Assembly (NCBI RefSeq): GCF_032583975.1
Contig: NZ_JAWHTF010000005.1
Reading direction: 5' to 3' (one strand)
Source: Gilvirhabdus luticola
GTDB lineage: Bacteria; Bacteroidota; Bacteroidia; Flavobacteriales; Flavobacteriaceae
Length of the DNA: 64,000 bases
The stretch's first letter is position 1, and each line of letters begins with the position of its first letter. A program made the translations under genes and the position numbers. The notes below the pieces were generated by a model. The model did no database searches. It was not told where the DNA came from and saw only the letters and a program-made list of their open reading frames with translations. This document shows, in pieces, positions 38,364-47,059 of this stretch.

Positions 38364-40433
38364 CTATTCCAAACCCAAACTTTTTATATAAGCTTCATTA
38401 TTAGAAGGTCTTCCTAAAAATTCTTTAACTGCTTCTACAATATCTCTTTGACTTCCGTTTGCAAGAATTAATTTTCTATATCTAACACCTGTTTCTTTAT
38501 CTCTTAACCCATTTTTCTCAAATACGGTAAACATGTCTTGTGCATAGACTTCAGACCATAAATAGCCATACATGTAAACAGGATGTGTGTTAATATGAAT
38601 CCAGCTCGCTTGTGGGTGCGTTCCTTCGATGTGTCTATTCAATACTCCCATATTTTGATCAATATCTTTCCATAATTGGTCAGTATCTATTGGATTATCA
38701 GGATTGTATCTATCATACAAATTCATATCGTATAAGCAATTACGTAACTGCCTTTGCGATGATAATCCTGAAGATACAGTTTTTGCCTTAATCATATTAT
38801 CAAATAATTCTTTAGGAAAAACCTCTCCTGTTTCAAAATGCTTACCAAAAGAGCTTAAGACCTCATAATCTAAAATCCAGTTCTCAAAAATTTGAGACAT
38901 GGCTTCTGTAAAATCTGTTTTTGAGTTTGATTGAGAGCTAAACTCTCCTTCATAAGCCATCTTATCCATGACATGTCCAAACTCGTGAAATAGAGTGTTC
39001 AATTCACTATGACTTAACAATGAAGGCAGTTCTTCTGTTGGTTTGGTAAAATTACCTAAAAGCATACATACGGGGACTTCGTAACCTTCTGTAGTCATTC
39101 TTCCAGATGTTAAAGGCACACCATAGAACCATGATTCTTTATATGGTCTTGGGAATAAATCTAAATAAAACTGCCCTTTTAATTTATTGCCGTCAAAAAC
39201 TTCATACATTTCAACATCTTCATGCCAGACTGATGGATTTTCAACTTTTTTAAATTCTAATCCTAATAGTTCTTGATACAAATCAAACATTCCTGTTAAA
39301 CAAGATTCCATTGGCAGATATTCTCTTATTCTCTCATGATCAACGTTGTATTCATTTTTTAAAATTTCGTTGTTATAGTAACCAATATCCCATGGGTTTA
39401 AATCAGCATTTGATTGTTTTCCAATTATTTTATTGCGTTGTGATTTAAGAACCTCCACATCTGCAATGGCTTTTTCTTTTGATTTTGAAATTAAGTCATT
39501 AATAAAATTCCAAACAGTCACAGGGTCTTTAGCCATTTTTGGTTTTAAATTATAAGCTGCATAAGAATCAAATCCCATTATTTTTCCTATCTGATATCGC
39601 CTACTCACCAAGGAATCTAAAATAATCAAGTTTGAGTCTTTGGCTCTATTTGCATATAATGTGGCATATTTCTTTCTTGTATCTTCTAATTTAGCATTAT
39701 TCAAAACTGGACCACTTGATGCAGGTTGAACAGGAATTTCATAAGTTCCATCTTCAGTTTTATATTGAGCTTTAAAATTTTCTGGAAGACCTTCAGCTCC
39801 TGCCTCATCTAAAGCGAGTAAGAGATTGGCAGTATTCATATTGGTTGAATATTGCGATGTAAGCTCATTAATTTCTTCGTTCAGTTTTTTAAACTTTTTG
39901 AGACTTTCTTCATCCAAGTTAACTCCAGAAAGTTCAAAATTTTCCATTATGTCATCAACCAATAATTTTCTATGACTAGATAATTGATTATAGTTTTCAG
40001 ATTCAACAAATTTTTTAAATTGATTAAATAATAATTTATCTGAATACACATCTGTAAATAATGGCGAAATCTTTTGAAAACCTTCTAAACCTTTCGCTCT
40101 TGCAACCGAGTCGGTCGACACCCAAAAGAACATGTGTGCATTACTATATGCTTTACTTAAACTATTCTGAATTTTATCAAAAACAACAAACGTGTTTTCA
40201 AAATTAATGTCTTTAAGATTTTTAATGTCTTCTATGTCTTGTTTTGCATTTTTTATATTGACATTCACATATTCTTCTATATCGTCTCCTGTTACGTTAG
40301 CATAATCGTATGGTTCATTCAAAGAAACATTAAATGGGTTATCGGCTGATAGTTCTGCTCTTGCCATAGGCTCATTTTTCGCACAATTGAACATAAATAG
40401 ACTCAACACAAAGGTGTATAAAGTAATTTTCAT
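38364..40433 (-). CDS. M3 family metallopeptidase (oligopeptidase / dipeptidyl carboxypeptidase type), lipoprotein
   Basis: 689 residues. The N-terminal lipoprotein signal ends at the lipobox residue C17 (LFMFNCAKN), so the enzyme is probably periplasmic or on an outer-membrane leaflet. The zinc site LFHEFGHVMDKMAY (HExxH) is followed about 25 residues later by the third-ligand region FTEAMSQIFENW. It resembles Dcp/OpdA peptidases, which trim short peptides; typical length is about 680-700. Monocistronic. Confidence 0.94.
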   Translation of the reverse strand: MKITLYTFVLSLFMFNCAKNEPMARAELSADNPFNVSLNEPYDYANVTGDDIEEYVNVNIKNAKQDIEDIKNLKDINFENTFVVFDKIQNSLSKAYSNAHMFFWVSTDSVARAKGLEGFQKISPLFTDVYSDKLLFNQFKKFVESENYNQLSSHRKLLVDDIMENFELSGVNLDEESLKKFKKLNEEINELTSQYSTNMNTANLLLALDEAGAEGLPENFKAQYKTEDGTYEIPVQPASSGPVLNNAKLEDTRKKYATLYANRAKDSNLIILDSLVSRRYQIGKIMGFDSYAAYNLKPKMAKDPVTVWNFINDLISKSKEKAIADVEVLKSQRNKIIGKQSNADLNPWDIGYYNNEILKNEYNVDHERIREYLPMESCLTGMFDLYQELLGLEFKKVENPSVWHEDVEMYEVFDGNKLKGQFYLDLFPRPYKESWFYGVPLTSGRMTTEGYEVPVCMLLGNFTKPTEELPSLLSHSELNTLFHEFGHVMDKMAYEGEFSSQSNSKTDFTEAMSQIFENWILDYEVLSSFGKHFETGEVFPKELFDNMIKAKTVSSGLSSQRQLRNCLYDMNLYDRYNPDNPIDTDQLWKDIDQNMGVLNRHIEGTHPQASWIHINTHPVYMYGYLWSEVYAQDMFTVFEKNGLRDKETGVRYRKLILANGSQRDIVEAVKEFLGRPSNNEAYIKSLGLE

Positions 40434-40538
40434 TGATAAGATTTTTATAATAGCTGTAAAGATAAGACTTCAAAAAAAATGAAATGGAAATTTATAAATT
40501 TTAACAAATGCCAAATTAAATTCAAGTCTACCAAAATG

Positions 40539-42182
40539 TTATTCAATAATCACTTTATCTTCCATTTCAAACCATTTTTTATAATAAGGCTGATGAATTC
40601 TTTCTATAGCATTTCGTTTTACTTTTAAAGTTGGAGTTGTCAATCCATTATCTACATTCCAATCTTCCTTCATAATGACCACTTTTTCAATTTTTTCGTG
40701 CTTTTCAAAACTTGGATTTACTTGATAAACCGTTTCTATTAGACCAGTACATAGATCTTCTTTAGATTTTGCTCTTCCTAATTCAGATAAGGTTATTAAA
40801 GCAATAGGTTGAGGTATTCCTGTGCCAACAATGCATATTTGCTCAATGTCAGTGTTTTTAGACATAGCAAGCTCTAAAGGTGCTGGAGAAATATATTTCC
40901 CTTTATCTGTTTTGAATTTATCTTTTACGCGTCCGGTAATGGTTAGAAATCCATCATGATCATATTCTCCAACATCACCTGTTTTAAAATAACCTTCTTC
41001 ATCAAAAACTGAATCTGTAATTTCTGGAGCCTTATAATAACCTAACATGAGGCAGTTATTTTTTATACATATTTCTCCTTCTGGAGACAATTTTATTTTG
41101 GCACCTGGAGCAGCTTTTCCTACTGTACCAATTCTATTGGCATGAGGTAAGTTGGCATGAGAAATTATGCAATCTTCTGTCATACCATAGCCTTGTAAGA
41201 TAGTGACACCTATTCTTTGATACCACTTAATTAAACTGGCTGATAAAGGCGCGGCACCAGAAACAATAATTTTAGCGTTACTCAATCCTAATTTTTGTTT
41301 CAATTTCTTTTTTATCAAATTATTTACAACAGGAATTGACAATAAAACATTTAATTTTTTCTGTGGAATGTTACTTAAAATCTTTTCCTGAAATTTGGTC
41401 CATATTCTTGGCACAGCAAAGAATAAATAGGGCTGACAACCTTCTAAATCTGAAGCAAAAGTTTCTAAAGATTCCGGAAAATAAAATTCTGATCCAGTAA
41501 CTATACCAACAGCTCCTGTTAACAAGCGTTCAGCGACATGGGCCAATGGCAAGTAAGAAAAAAGTCTAATCTGGTTTGGTAAAGAAAACATTGAGATTCC
41601 TGTATTTACTGTTACCATAAAATTGTTAACATTGTGCATCACACCTTTAGGGTTTCCTGTAGTTCCAGATGTATAAATAATCGTGATTAAATCGTTGGGC
41701 TTTTGAATTTCAAATTGTTCTAGTCTCTTGCCTTTTAAAACAATGTCTTCCCAAGTTCTTTCTTCTTTAACCCCATATAGGCTCACACTAATTTTAGGTA
41801 TGTCTGGAATACCTGATTTTTGAGATTTGTAATTATCAAGCTTTCCTATAATAATTGCTTTGGAATTACTATGCACCAAAATTTGATTAATTCCGTCTGC
41901 ATTGAGTGTTGGATAAATAGGAACAGATACATGACCTGCCATCATAATGGCTAAATCAGACATAATCCAATGTGCGCAATTTTTAGAAATTAATGCAATA
42001 TGGCTATTCTTTGGAAAGTTAAAAGACTGTAAAGCATAGGCCATTTTACGAATTTCCTCTCCTGCTTTTGCAAAAGAATATGAAATCAATTCGCCATTAA
42101 CTGGCTGATTTAAAAAAATACGTTTTGGTGTATTTGCTTCCCAATACAGAAAAGCCTCAAGTGGAGAATTAAATTTTTGCAT
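40539..42182 (-). CDS. AMP-binding acyl-CoA synthetase (long-chain fatty acid type)
   Basis: 547 residues, cytoplasmic or membrane-associated. Adenylating-enzyme motifs: the P-loop TIIYTSGTTGNPKGVMHN, LPLAHVAERL, ILQGYGMTED, GYFKTGDVGEYDHDGFLTITGRVKDKFKTDKGKYISP and the C-terminal lysine region TLKVKRNAIE. It should activate a fatty acid to acyl-CoA with ATP. Slightly shorter than the usual 590-600 residues of long-chain enzymes, and chain-length preference cannot be read from sequence. Confidence 0.93.
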   Translation of the reverse strand: MQKFNSPLEAFLYWEANTPKRIFLNQPVNGELISYSFAKAGEEIRKMAYALQSFNFPKNSHIALISKNCAHWIMSDLAIMMAGHVSVPIYPTLNADGINQILVHSNSKAIIIGKLDNYKSQKSGIPDIPKISVSLYGVKEERTWEDIVLKGKRLEQFEIQKPNDLITIIYTSGTTGNPKGVMHNVNNFMVTVNTGISMFSLPNQIRLFSYLPLAHVAERLLTGAVGIVTGSEFYFPESLETFASDLEGCQPYLFFAVPRIWTKFQEKILSNIPQKKLNVLLSIPVVNNLIKKKLKQKLGLSNAKIIVSGAAPLSASLIKWYQRIGVTILQGYGMTEDCIISHANLPHANRIGTVGKAAPGAKIKLSPEGEICIKNNCLMLGYYKAPEITDSVFDEEGYFKTGDVGEYDHDGFLTITGRVKDKFKTDKGKYISPAPLELAMSKNTDIEQICIVGTGIPQPIALITLSELGRAKSKEDLCTGLIETVYQVNPSFEKHEKIEKVVIMKEDWNVDNGLTTPTLKVKRNAIERIHQPYYKKWFEMEDKVIIE

Positions 42183-42236
42183 TTTATTCTTGGTTGGTTA
42201 ATTTAAGTAAGATAATGAAAAATCATAAAACTAGCT

Positions 42237-42344
42237 TAATTCTTAACTAAAGCCATTTTATTTCCTTCTTCAACCAGAAATTCCATTAGTGAATACCCCA
42301 AAGCATTAGGGTGAACGCCATTATAACCTAATTCTTCCTTAAAC
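42237..42344 (-). pseudogene. Remnant: C-terminal end of an SGNH/GDSL hydrolase
   Basis: On the minus strand, immediately after the stop of the gene at 42345, 35 codons read FKEELGYNGVHPNALGYSLM...EEGNKMALVKN and end in TAA. GVHPNALGY is SGNH block V, which normally reads D-G-V-H with the catalytic Asp and His. Here the Asp position is Asn. No start codon or N-terminal blocks are left. This is a 3' stub of a lost esterase or lysophospholipase-type gene. Confidence 0.7.
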
Positions 42345-43325
42345 CTAAATTTTCAACTTATATCCAAACGCTAGTTTTGCCATAGTTAAATTAAAACGAT
42401 ACTTGTTATTAAAATCTAAATCTGTAGAGTAAATCCCCGTTCCATAAGTCAAATTTATATAGTAACGTTCTACATTATAACTTAAGGCTAAATCAATGTC
42501 TAACTTATACAGGATAGGATTAGAAGGTTTATAACCTCCGTCTTGCAGGGTTACTGTTTTGTTTACTAAAGCAATACCAGGCATGATGTTGAAAGTGGCT
42601 ATAAAATTTTCTGGAAGAACAAAGGCAGATAAAAACCCTCCCAAAATCCCAACAGCTCGTTGATTATACCTTTTAATATCTGCCTGCTCATTGAAGTACA
42701 ACAAACCATTTTCAGGTAATACAGAACTATTTGAAGAAAAATAATCAAACATCATAAAAACTCCAAACCCTCCGTTGATATAAACTTTTTTATCAGGTTC
42801 AATTAAACCAGCCTTTAATAATGAATAAGAAAATTCAATTTCAGACAAAGCATATAAATAATTAAACCCTAACGTTCTCGATTTTATATCATCCCTAAAC
42901 ACATTGGGTTCGTTAAAATTATTTCGAATATTAAATCCATTGTAGACCTGTATATAACCATTTACATAGTGATGATTTTTGTAAATAATTGACCCTTGAG
43001 CATCAAACCTATTGGTTGGTTCCTTTTTTCCAGTTTTAATATTAAAGGCTATATCAATGAGCACTTTGCTACTGGCAAAACCAAATCCTAAACCAACCCT
43101 GTTGTTTGGGACATAGCTTGATTTAAAATCACCATTAATTATTCTAAACTGTTTTACTTTATAATTAGAAAAGACTCTTGCCGAGTAGTTTTTTAAATCG
43201 TGGTCTATAAAAAGGGAATCTACTATTTCAAAAAAGCTCAAGCGTTTGGAATTGTTCTCGGTTTGAGATTTTACTGCAAACGAAGTAAATAAAAGCAGCA
43301 AGATTAGAAAATATTTATTAGCCAT
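42345..43325 (-). CDS. Predicted outer-membrane beta-barrel protein, probably DUF4421
   Basis: 326 residues with a signal peptide (about 1-20, ending SFAVKSQ). The pattern FFEIVDSLFIDHDLKNYSARVF, then NNRVGLGFGFASSKVLIDIAFNI, recalls DUF4421 proteins of Bacteroidota. Alternating aromatic strands through to KLAFGYKLKI suggest a barrel. Function unknown. The gene ends directly against the SGNH hydrolase remnant, which suggests a deletion or insertion joined them. Confidence 0.7.
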   Translation of the reverse strand: MANKYFLILLLLFTSFAVKSQTENNSKRLSFFEIVDSLFIDHDLKNYSARVFSNYKVKQFRIINGDFKSSYVPNNRVGLGFGFASSKVLIDIAFNIKTGKKEPTNRFDAQGSIIYKNHHYVNGYIQVYNGFNIRNNFNEPNVFRDDIKSRTLGFNYLYALSEIEFSYSLLKAGLIEPDKKVYINGGFGVFMMFDYFSSNSSVLPENGLLYFNEQADIKRYNQRAVGILGGFLSAFVLPENFIATFNIMPGIALVNKTVTLQDGGYKPSNPILYKLDIDLALSYNVERYYINLTYGTGIYSTDLDFNNKYRFNLTMAKLAFGYKLKI

Positions 43326-43407
43326 GTAATAGTAAACAACTAAATTTGGATAGATTTATTTTGCATGATATCTCTTTAAAAGCTAAAAATAAACTAAAAA
43401 TACCAAT

Positions 43408-43983
43408 ATGCAACTTGTTTTTGCAACCAACAATCTGAATAAACTTGAAGAAGTTCAGGCTTTAATGCCAGCGCATATAAAACTATTAAGTTTAAAAGAC
43501 ATTGGTTGCTTAGAAGATGTACCAGAAACACAAAACACTATTGAAGGCAATGCCAAACAAAAAGCAGAATATATTAAAAAGCAATATGGTTACGATTGTT
43601 TTGCAGACGATACTGGTCTTGAAGTTGAGGCTTTAAATGGTAAACCAGGTGTTTTTTCTGCGCGTTATGCTGGAGAACAACGTAATGCCAAAGATAACAT
43701 AAATAAGTTGCTAAAAGCACTTGAAAACAAGCCTAATCGCAATGCACAATTCAAAACTGTGATTGCTCTAGAATTAAATGGTAAGCAATATAGTTTTATA
43801 GGTATTTGTAAAGGTGAAATTAGCAATGAAAAGAAAGGTGAGCATGGCTTTGGTTATGATCCCATTTTTAAACCTTTAGGTCAACATCTAACGTTTGCCG
43901 AAATGAATTTAGAGCTTAAAAATCATATTGGGCATAGAGGGAAAGCCATTTTAAAACTAATGGACTTTTTGAATAGTTTGTAA
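43408..43983 (+). CDS. rdgB: Non-canonical purine NTP pyrophosphatase (RdgB/HAM1)
   Basis: 191 residues. It hydrolyses dITP, XTP and similar nucleotides to monophosphates, cleaning the nucleotide pool. Signatures: FATNNLNKLEEV, the catalytic DCFADDTGLEVEALNGKPGVFSARYAG, GFGYDPIF and NHIGHRGKAI. Start and length fit the family. Monocistronic with a bidirectional terminator after it. Confidence 0.97.
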   Translation: MQLVFATNNLNKLEEVQALMPAHIKLLSLKDIGCLEDVPETQNTIEGNAKQKAEYIKKQYGYDCFADDTGLEVEALNGKPGVFSARYAGEQRNAKDNINKLLKALENKPNRNAQFKTVIALELNGKQYSFIGICKGEISNEKKGEHGFGYDPIFKPLGQHLTFAEMNLELKNHIGHRGKAILKLMDFLNSL

Positions 43984-43986
43984 AAT

Positions 43987-44017
43987 AAAAAACACCTCAA
44001 TTTTTTGAGGTGTTTTA
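43987..44017. terminator. Bidirectional terminator between rdgB and the lipoprotein gene
   Basis: AAAACACCTCAA-TTTT-TTGAGGTGTTTT, symmetrical, between two convergent genes. Confidence 0.9.
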
Positions 44018-44032
44018 AACATAACTTTTAAA

Positions 44033-44758
44033 TTATTCAATATCTATTCTACCTTCAAGAGGACCGTCTCCGTCGCCCATTAATTTAAGAGATACTGATT
44101 TTTCAATTGTGGCATCCCCATTACAGTATAAAGGCTCTCCAGTTTCTTCATCATAGGTAATTGATTCATTGTTAATTGTAATATTATTTGCATGCAGAAA
44201 AATTGAATCATATTCTATGAAATAAAATGTTCCCCAAGGCGCTTCATCAACCATTAAATTCCCACTTACCTTCATATTAAAATGCCCTTTTTTGTCATAG
44301 CAATCATTACCTAAAAAGGAGAAATCAGAAAAATCAATCACAAAGCAAAATGCATTATTTGAGGAAGATTGTGCCATTGCATAACCACTTTTAAACACCT
44401 TAATATCAGAAGGTTTACCTGCTAAAAAAACTACTTTTTCAGTAAAATCATCATCTGGAAAATCAGGTGTATCATTATCATTCCTTATCCCAATACTCCA
44501 AAATGCTCCTTCAGCATTCTCAATAAACCAAACGCCATTTCCATTGCCGCCAGAATTGCTAGATCTTGCTTGGGCAGTACTAGAATTTTTAAAATTATGA
44601 TTAAAATAATTTTTGAAATCATCACTTGCAATGAAATCTTTTACCATTTTAGAATAAAATTCCCTTTGTTGGGTTTCTTGAAGTGGTTCTGATTCGTTGT
44701 TGCTACAACCGAAAAAGATTAATGTCAAAATTGAAATAAATAATACATGTTTTTTCAT
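44033..44758 (-). CDS. Hypothetical lipoprotein
   Basis: 241 residues. The N-terminal signal (MKKHVLFISILTLIFFGCSNN) has a lipobox cysteine at about residue 18. The mature part has a Ser/Asn-rich linker (STAQARSSNSGGNGNG) followed by a predicted all-beta domain without a family I recognise. Two regions (WFIENAEGAFWSIGIRNDND and WGTFYFIEYDSIFLHANNI) are rich in aromatic residues. It stands alone between the terminator at 43987 and the helicase leader. Function unknown. Confidence 0.75.
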   Translation of the reverse strand: MKKHVLFISILTLIFFGCSNNESEPLQETQQREFYSKMVKDFIASDDFKNYFNHNFKNSSTAQARSSNSGGNGNGVWFIENAEGAFWSIGIRNDNDTPDFPDDDFTEKVVFLAGKPSDIKVFKSGYAMAQSSSNNAFCFVIDFSDFSFLGNDCYDKKGHFNMKVSGNLMVDEAPWGTFYFIEYDSIFLHANNITINNESITYDEETGEPLYCNGDATIEKSVSLKLMGDGDGPLEGRIDIE

Positions 44759-44759
44759 A

Positions 44760-45033
44760 ATTTGTTGGTTTTAAATTAGTAATTAGTTAATAATATAAAC
44801 CATGACAAAATGAGCCAATTATGTAAATCTGGGATGTAATTAAAAAATAGTTTTGGGAAGCAATTTACTCTTATCTTCTTAATCTTAAGCGTATAAGAAT
44901 TATTAATGTAAGAAATTTATTTCATTAATTTTTATCAAATACGCGCAATTTCGATAAAGTGAATGATTTCACGCCCAAACGACAAAATCCAGATAGGTTT
45001 CCTAAATTAATAATATAATCTCAAATAAAACAC
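44760..45033. other. AT-rich intergenic region between lipoprotein gene and helicase promoter
   Basis: It holds the upstream region of the lipoprotein gene on the minus strand. One minus-strand stretch (44925-45020, 31 codons open, containing GNLSGFCRLGVKS) has no start codon and no family I recognise. It may be chance or an old remnant. No RNA gene was seen. Confidence 0.4.
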
Positions 45034-45041
45034 TATCTTTG
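45034..45041 (+). promoter_or_regulatory. -7 promoter box of the DEAD-box helicase gene
   Basis: TATCTTTG matches TAnnTTTG exactly. No -33 TTG is visible at 19-21 bases upstream. A start near 45047 would give a leader of about 100 bases. Confidence 0.6.
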
Positions 45042-45053
45042 CCGCTTTAAATT

Positions 45054-45149
45054 CCTCATGGTGAGGATGTGTTACCTGAAGTTTAGGTTAAGTATGTCGA
45101 TTCGCTTCTTATGTAACACCGCATAACATAATCGAATACTTAAATTAGA
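45054..45149 (+). promoter_or_regulatory. Structured leader of the DEAD-box helicase gene with two conflicting pairings
   Basis: Pairing 1: GTGTTAC (45069-45075) with GTAACAC (45113-45119), preceded by the small hairpin CCTCA-TGG-TGAGG (45054-45066). Pairing 2: TTAAGTAT-G-TCGATT (45088-45102) with AATCGAATACTTAA (45130-45143), 14 bp with one bulged G, reaching to six bases before the ATG at 45150. The arms interleave, so the two pairings exclude each other or form a pseudoknot. Pairing 2 would hide the translation start region. This is a switch-like layout; the signal is unknown, and cold or helicase level (autoregulation) are plausible. Confidence 0.55.
45058..45126 (+). CDS. Possible 22-codon upstream ORF in the helicase leader
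   Basis: ATG at 45058, stop TAA at 45124-45126; it begins MVRMCYLKFRLS and ends FLCNTA. It covers both arms of pairing 1 and the 5' arm of pairing 2, and stops four bases before the 3' arm of pairing 2. A translating ribosome would therefore open the structure. Inner ATGs at 45067 and 45094 are in the same frame. It may be chance; there is no other support for translation. Confidence 0.3.
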   Translation: MVRMCYLKFRLSMSIRFLCNTA

Positions 45150-46970
45150 ATGAACACATTCCAACAACTTGGACTTGAGGCTGAATTGCTTCAAGCCATC
45201 ACAGACTTGGGTTTTGAAACTCCAAGCGAAGTACAAGAAAAATCAATTCCTATTTTATTAGAACAAGAAAAAGACCTTGTGGCATTGGCTCAAACTGGAA
45301 CAGGTAAAACTGCTGCTTTTGGTTTCCCAATGTTACAAAAAATTGATATTGATAGTCGCACTACACAAGGACTCATCTTGTCCCCTACACGTGAGCTTTG
45401 TATGCAGATCACCAACGAAATAAAATTGTACGGTAAGTACTGCAAAGGCTTAAACGTTGTTGCCATTTATGGTGGCGCTAGCATTACAGATCAAGCAAGA
45501 GATGTAAAGAAAGGAGCACAAATTATTGTAGCAACTCCTGGTCGTATGAAAGATATGATAAGCAGACGTTTGGTTGATATTTCTAAAATAGAATATGCTG
45601 TATTAGATGAAGCGGACGAAATGCTAAACATGGGATTTTATGAAGACATCACCTCTATTTTATCACATACTCCTGAAGATAAAAACACGTGGTTGTTTTC
45701 TGCAACCATGCCTAAAGAGGTTTCTACCATTGCAAAAAAATTCATGCGTAATCCTATTGAAATTACCGTAGGAAACAGAAACGAAGGTACAGATCAGGTA
45801 TCTCATGAATATTATTTGGTTAATTCTCGTGACAGATATCAGGCTTTAAAACGTTTGGCAGATGCTAATCCAGACATTTTTTCTGTTGTTTTTTGCAGAA
45901 CTAAACGTGATACACAGAAAGTGGCCGAACAGCTTATTGATGATGGTTATAATGCAGGTGCTTTGCATGGTGATTTAAGCCAGAATCAACGTGATTTGGT
46001 CATGAAATCGTTTAGAAACAATCAAATACAAATGCTTGTTGCTACAGATGTTGCAGCTCGTGGTATTGATGTAGAGGATATTACTCACGTTATCAATTAT
46101 CAATTACCAGACGAAATTGAAACCTATACACACAGAAGTGGTCGTACAGGTCGTGCTGGTAAAACAGGAGTGTCTATGGTCATTGTATCCAAAAGCGAAG
46201 TGCGAAAAATAAAAAGCATTGAGCGTATAATTAAAAAACAATTTGAGAAAAAAGATATTCCTGATGGGATGGAAATCTGTCAAGTGCAACTAATGTCATT
46301 AGCCAATAAAGTCCATGATACCAAAATTAACCACGAGATAGATAAATACCTTAACGACATCAATACTCTTTTTGAAGACACTAGTAAAGATGAATTGATT
46401 AAAAAATTCTTTTCGGTAGAATTTACACGTTTTTTCAATTATTACCAGAAAGCTAAAGACCTTAATGCTCAAGCTGAACATAGCAGTTCTAAAGACAGTA
46501 TAAGTGATAGCGATTCTACTAGATTTTTCATTAATGTTGGCCGAAAAGATGGTTATGATTGGATGAAATTAAAAGATTTCTTAAGAGAATTGTTAGAACT
46601 AGGTAAAGATGATGTCTTTAAAGTCGATGTCAAAGATAGTTTTTCGTTCTTCAACACAGAAACTGCAATAAAACAAAAGGTTTTAGACTTCTTCTCAGAT
46701 TTTAAATATAATGGTCGTTTTGTAAATGTAGAAATTACTGAAAACAAAGGTGGTCGTGATAGAAACAGAGGACGTGGTGGAAAACGAAACGATTTTAGAA
46801 AACGTAGCGATGACAGAAAAGGAAGCAATAGACGTTCTGACTCAAAACAAAGTGGTTCAGGAAATAGAAGTGAAAGAAGAAGCAATAACCCATCTAAATC
46901 TAGACGTTCAGAAGCCAATTTTAATTCTGGGAATTCAGGAACGTCAAGACCAAGAAGATCTAGGCGTTAA
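45150..46970 (+). CDS. DEAD-box ATP-dependent RNA helicase (DeaD/CsdA-like)
   Basis: 606 residues. All core motifs are present: the Q motif region (GFETPSEVQEKSIP), AQTGTGKTAAF, SPTRELCMQI, ATPGRM, DEADEM, FSATMP, ALHGDLSQNQRD, ATDVAARGIDV and HRSGRTGRAGKTG. A C-terminal RRM-like DbpA-type RNA-binding domain follows (about 450-535, FFINVGRKDGYDWMKLKDFL). The tail (about 536-606) is rich in Arg, Gly and Ser, typical for RNA contact. Probable roles are ribosome assembly, RNA decay and cold adaptation. It has an unusual structured leader. Confidence 0.96.
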   Translation: MNTFQQLGLEAELLQAITDLGFETPSEVQEKSIPILLEQEKDLVALAQTGTGKTAAFGFPMLQKIDIDSRTTQGLILSPTRELCMQITNEIKLYGKYCKGLNVVAIYGGASITDQARDVKKGAQIIVATPGRMKDMISRRLVDISKIEYAVLDEADEMLNMGFYEDITSILSHTPEDKNTWLFSATMPKEVSTIAKKFMRNPIEITVGNRNEGTDQVSHEYYLVNSRDRYQALKRLADANPDIFSVVFCRTKRDTQKVAEQLIDDGYNAGALHGDLSQNQRDLVMKSFRNNQIQMLVATDVAARGIDVEDITHVINYQLPDEIETYTHRSGRTGRAGKTGVSMVIVSKSEVRKIKSIERIIKKQFEKKDIPDGMEICQVQLMSLANKVHDTKINHEIDKYLNDINTLFEDTSKDELIKKFFSVEFTRFFNYYQKAKDLNAQAEHSSSKDSISDSDSTRFFINVGRKDGYDWMKLKDFLRELLELGKDDVFKVDVKDSFSFFNTETAIKQKVLDFFSDFKYNGRFVNVEITENKGGRDRNRGRGGKRNDFRKRSDDRKGSNRRSDSKQSGSGNRSERRSNNPSKSRRSEANFNSGNSGTSRPRRSRR

Positions 46971-47059
46971 AAAGCTTTCTTGTTAATTTTTAGTCAAAAT
47001 TATAAGTAAAAAAGGTTTTATACGTTTAGTTTATTACTTTTATAACCTAATTCGTTTGA

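Noticed and set aside
46553..46986. Long alternative frames on both strands over the helicase RG-rich tail
   Set aside because: They arise from the simple Arg/Ser/Gly codon composition of the tail.
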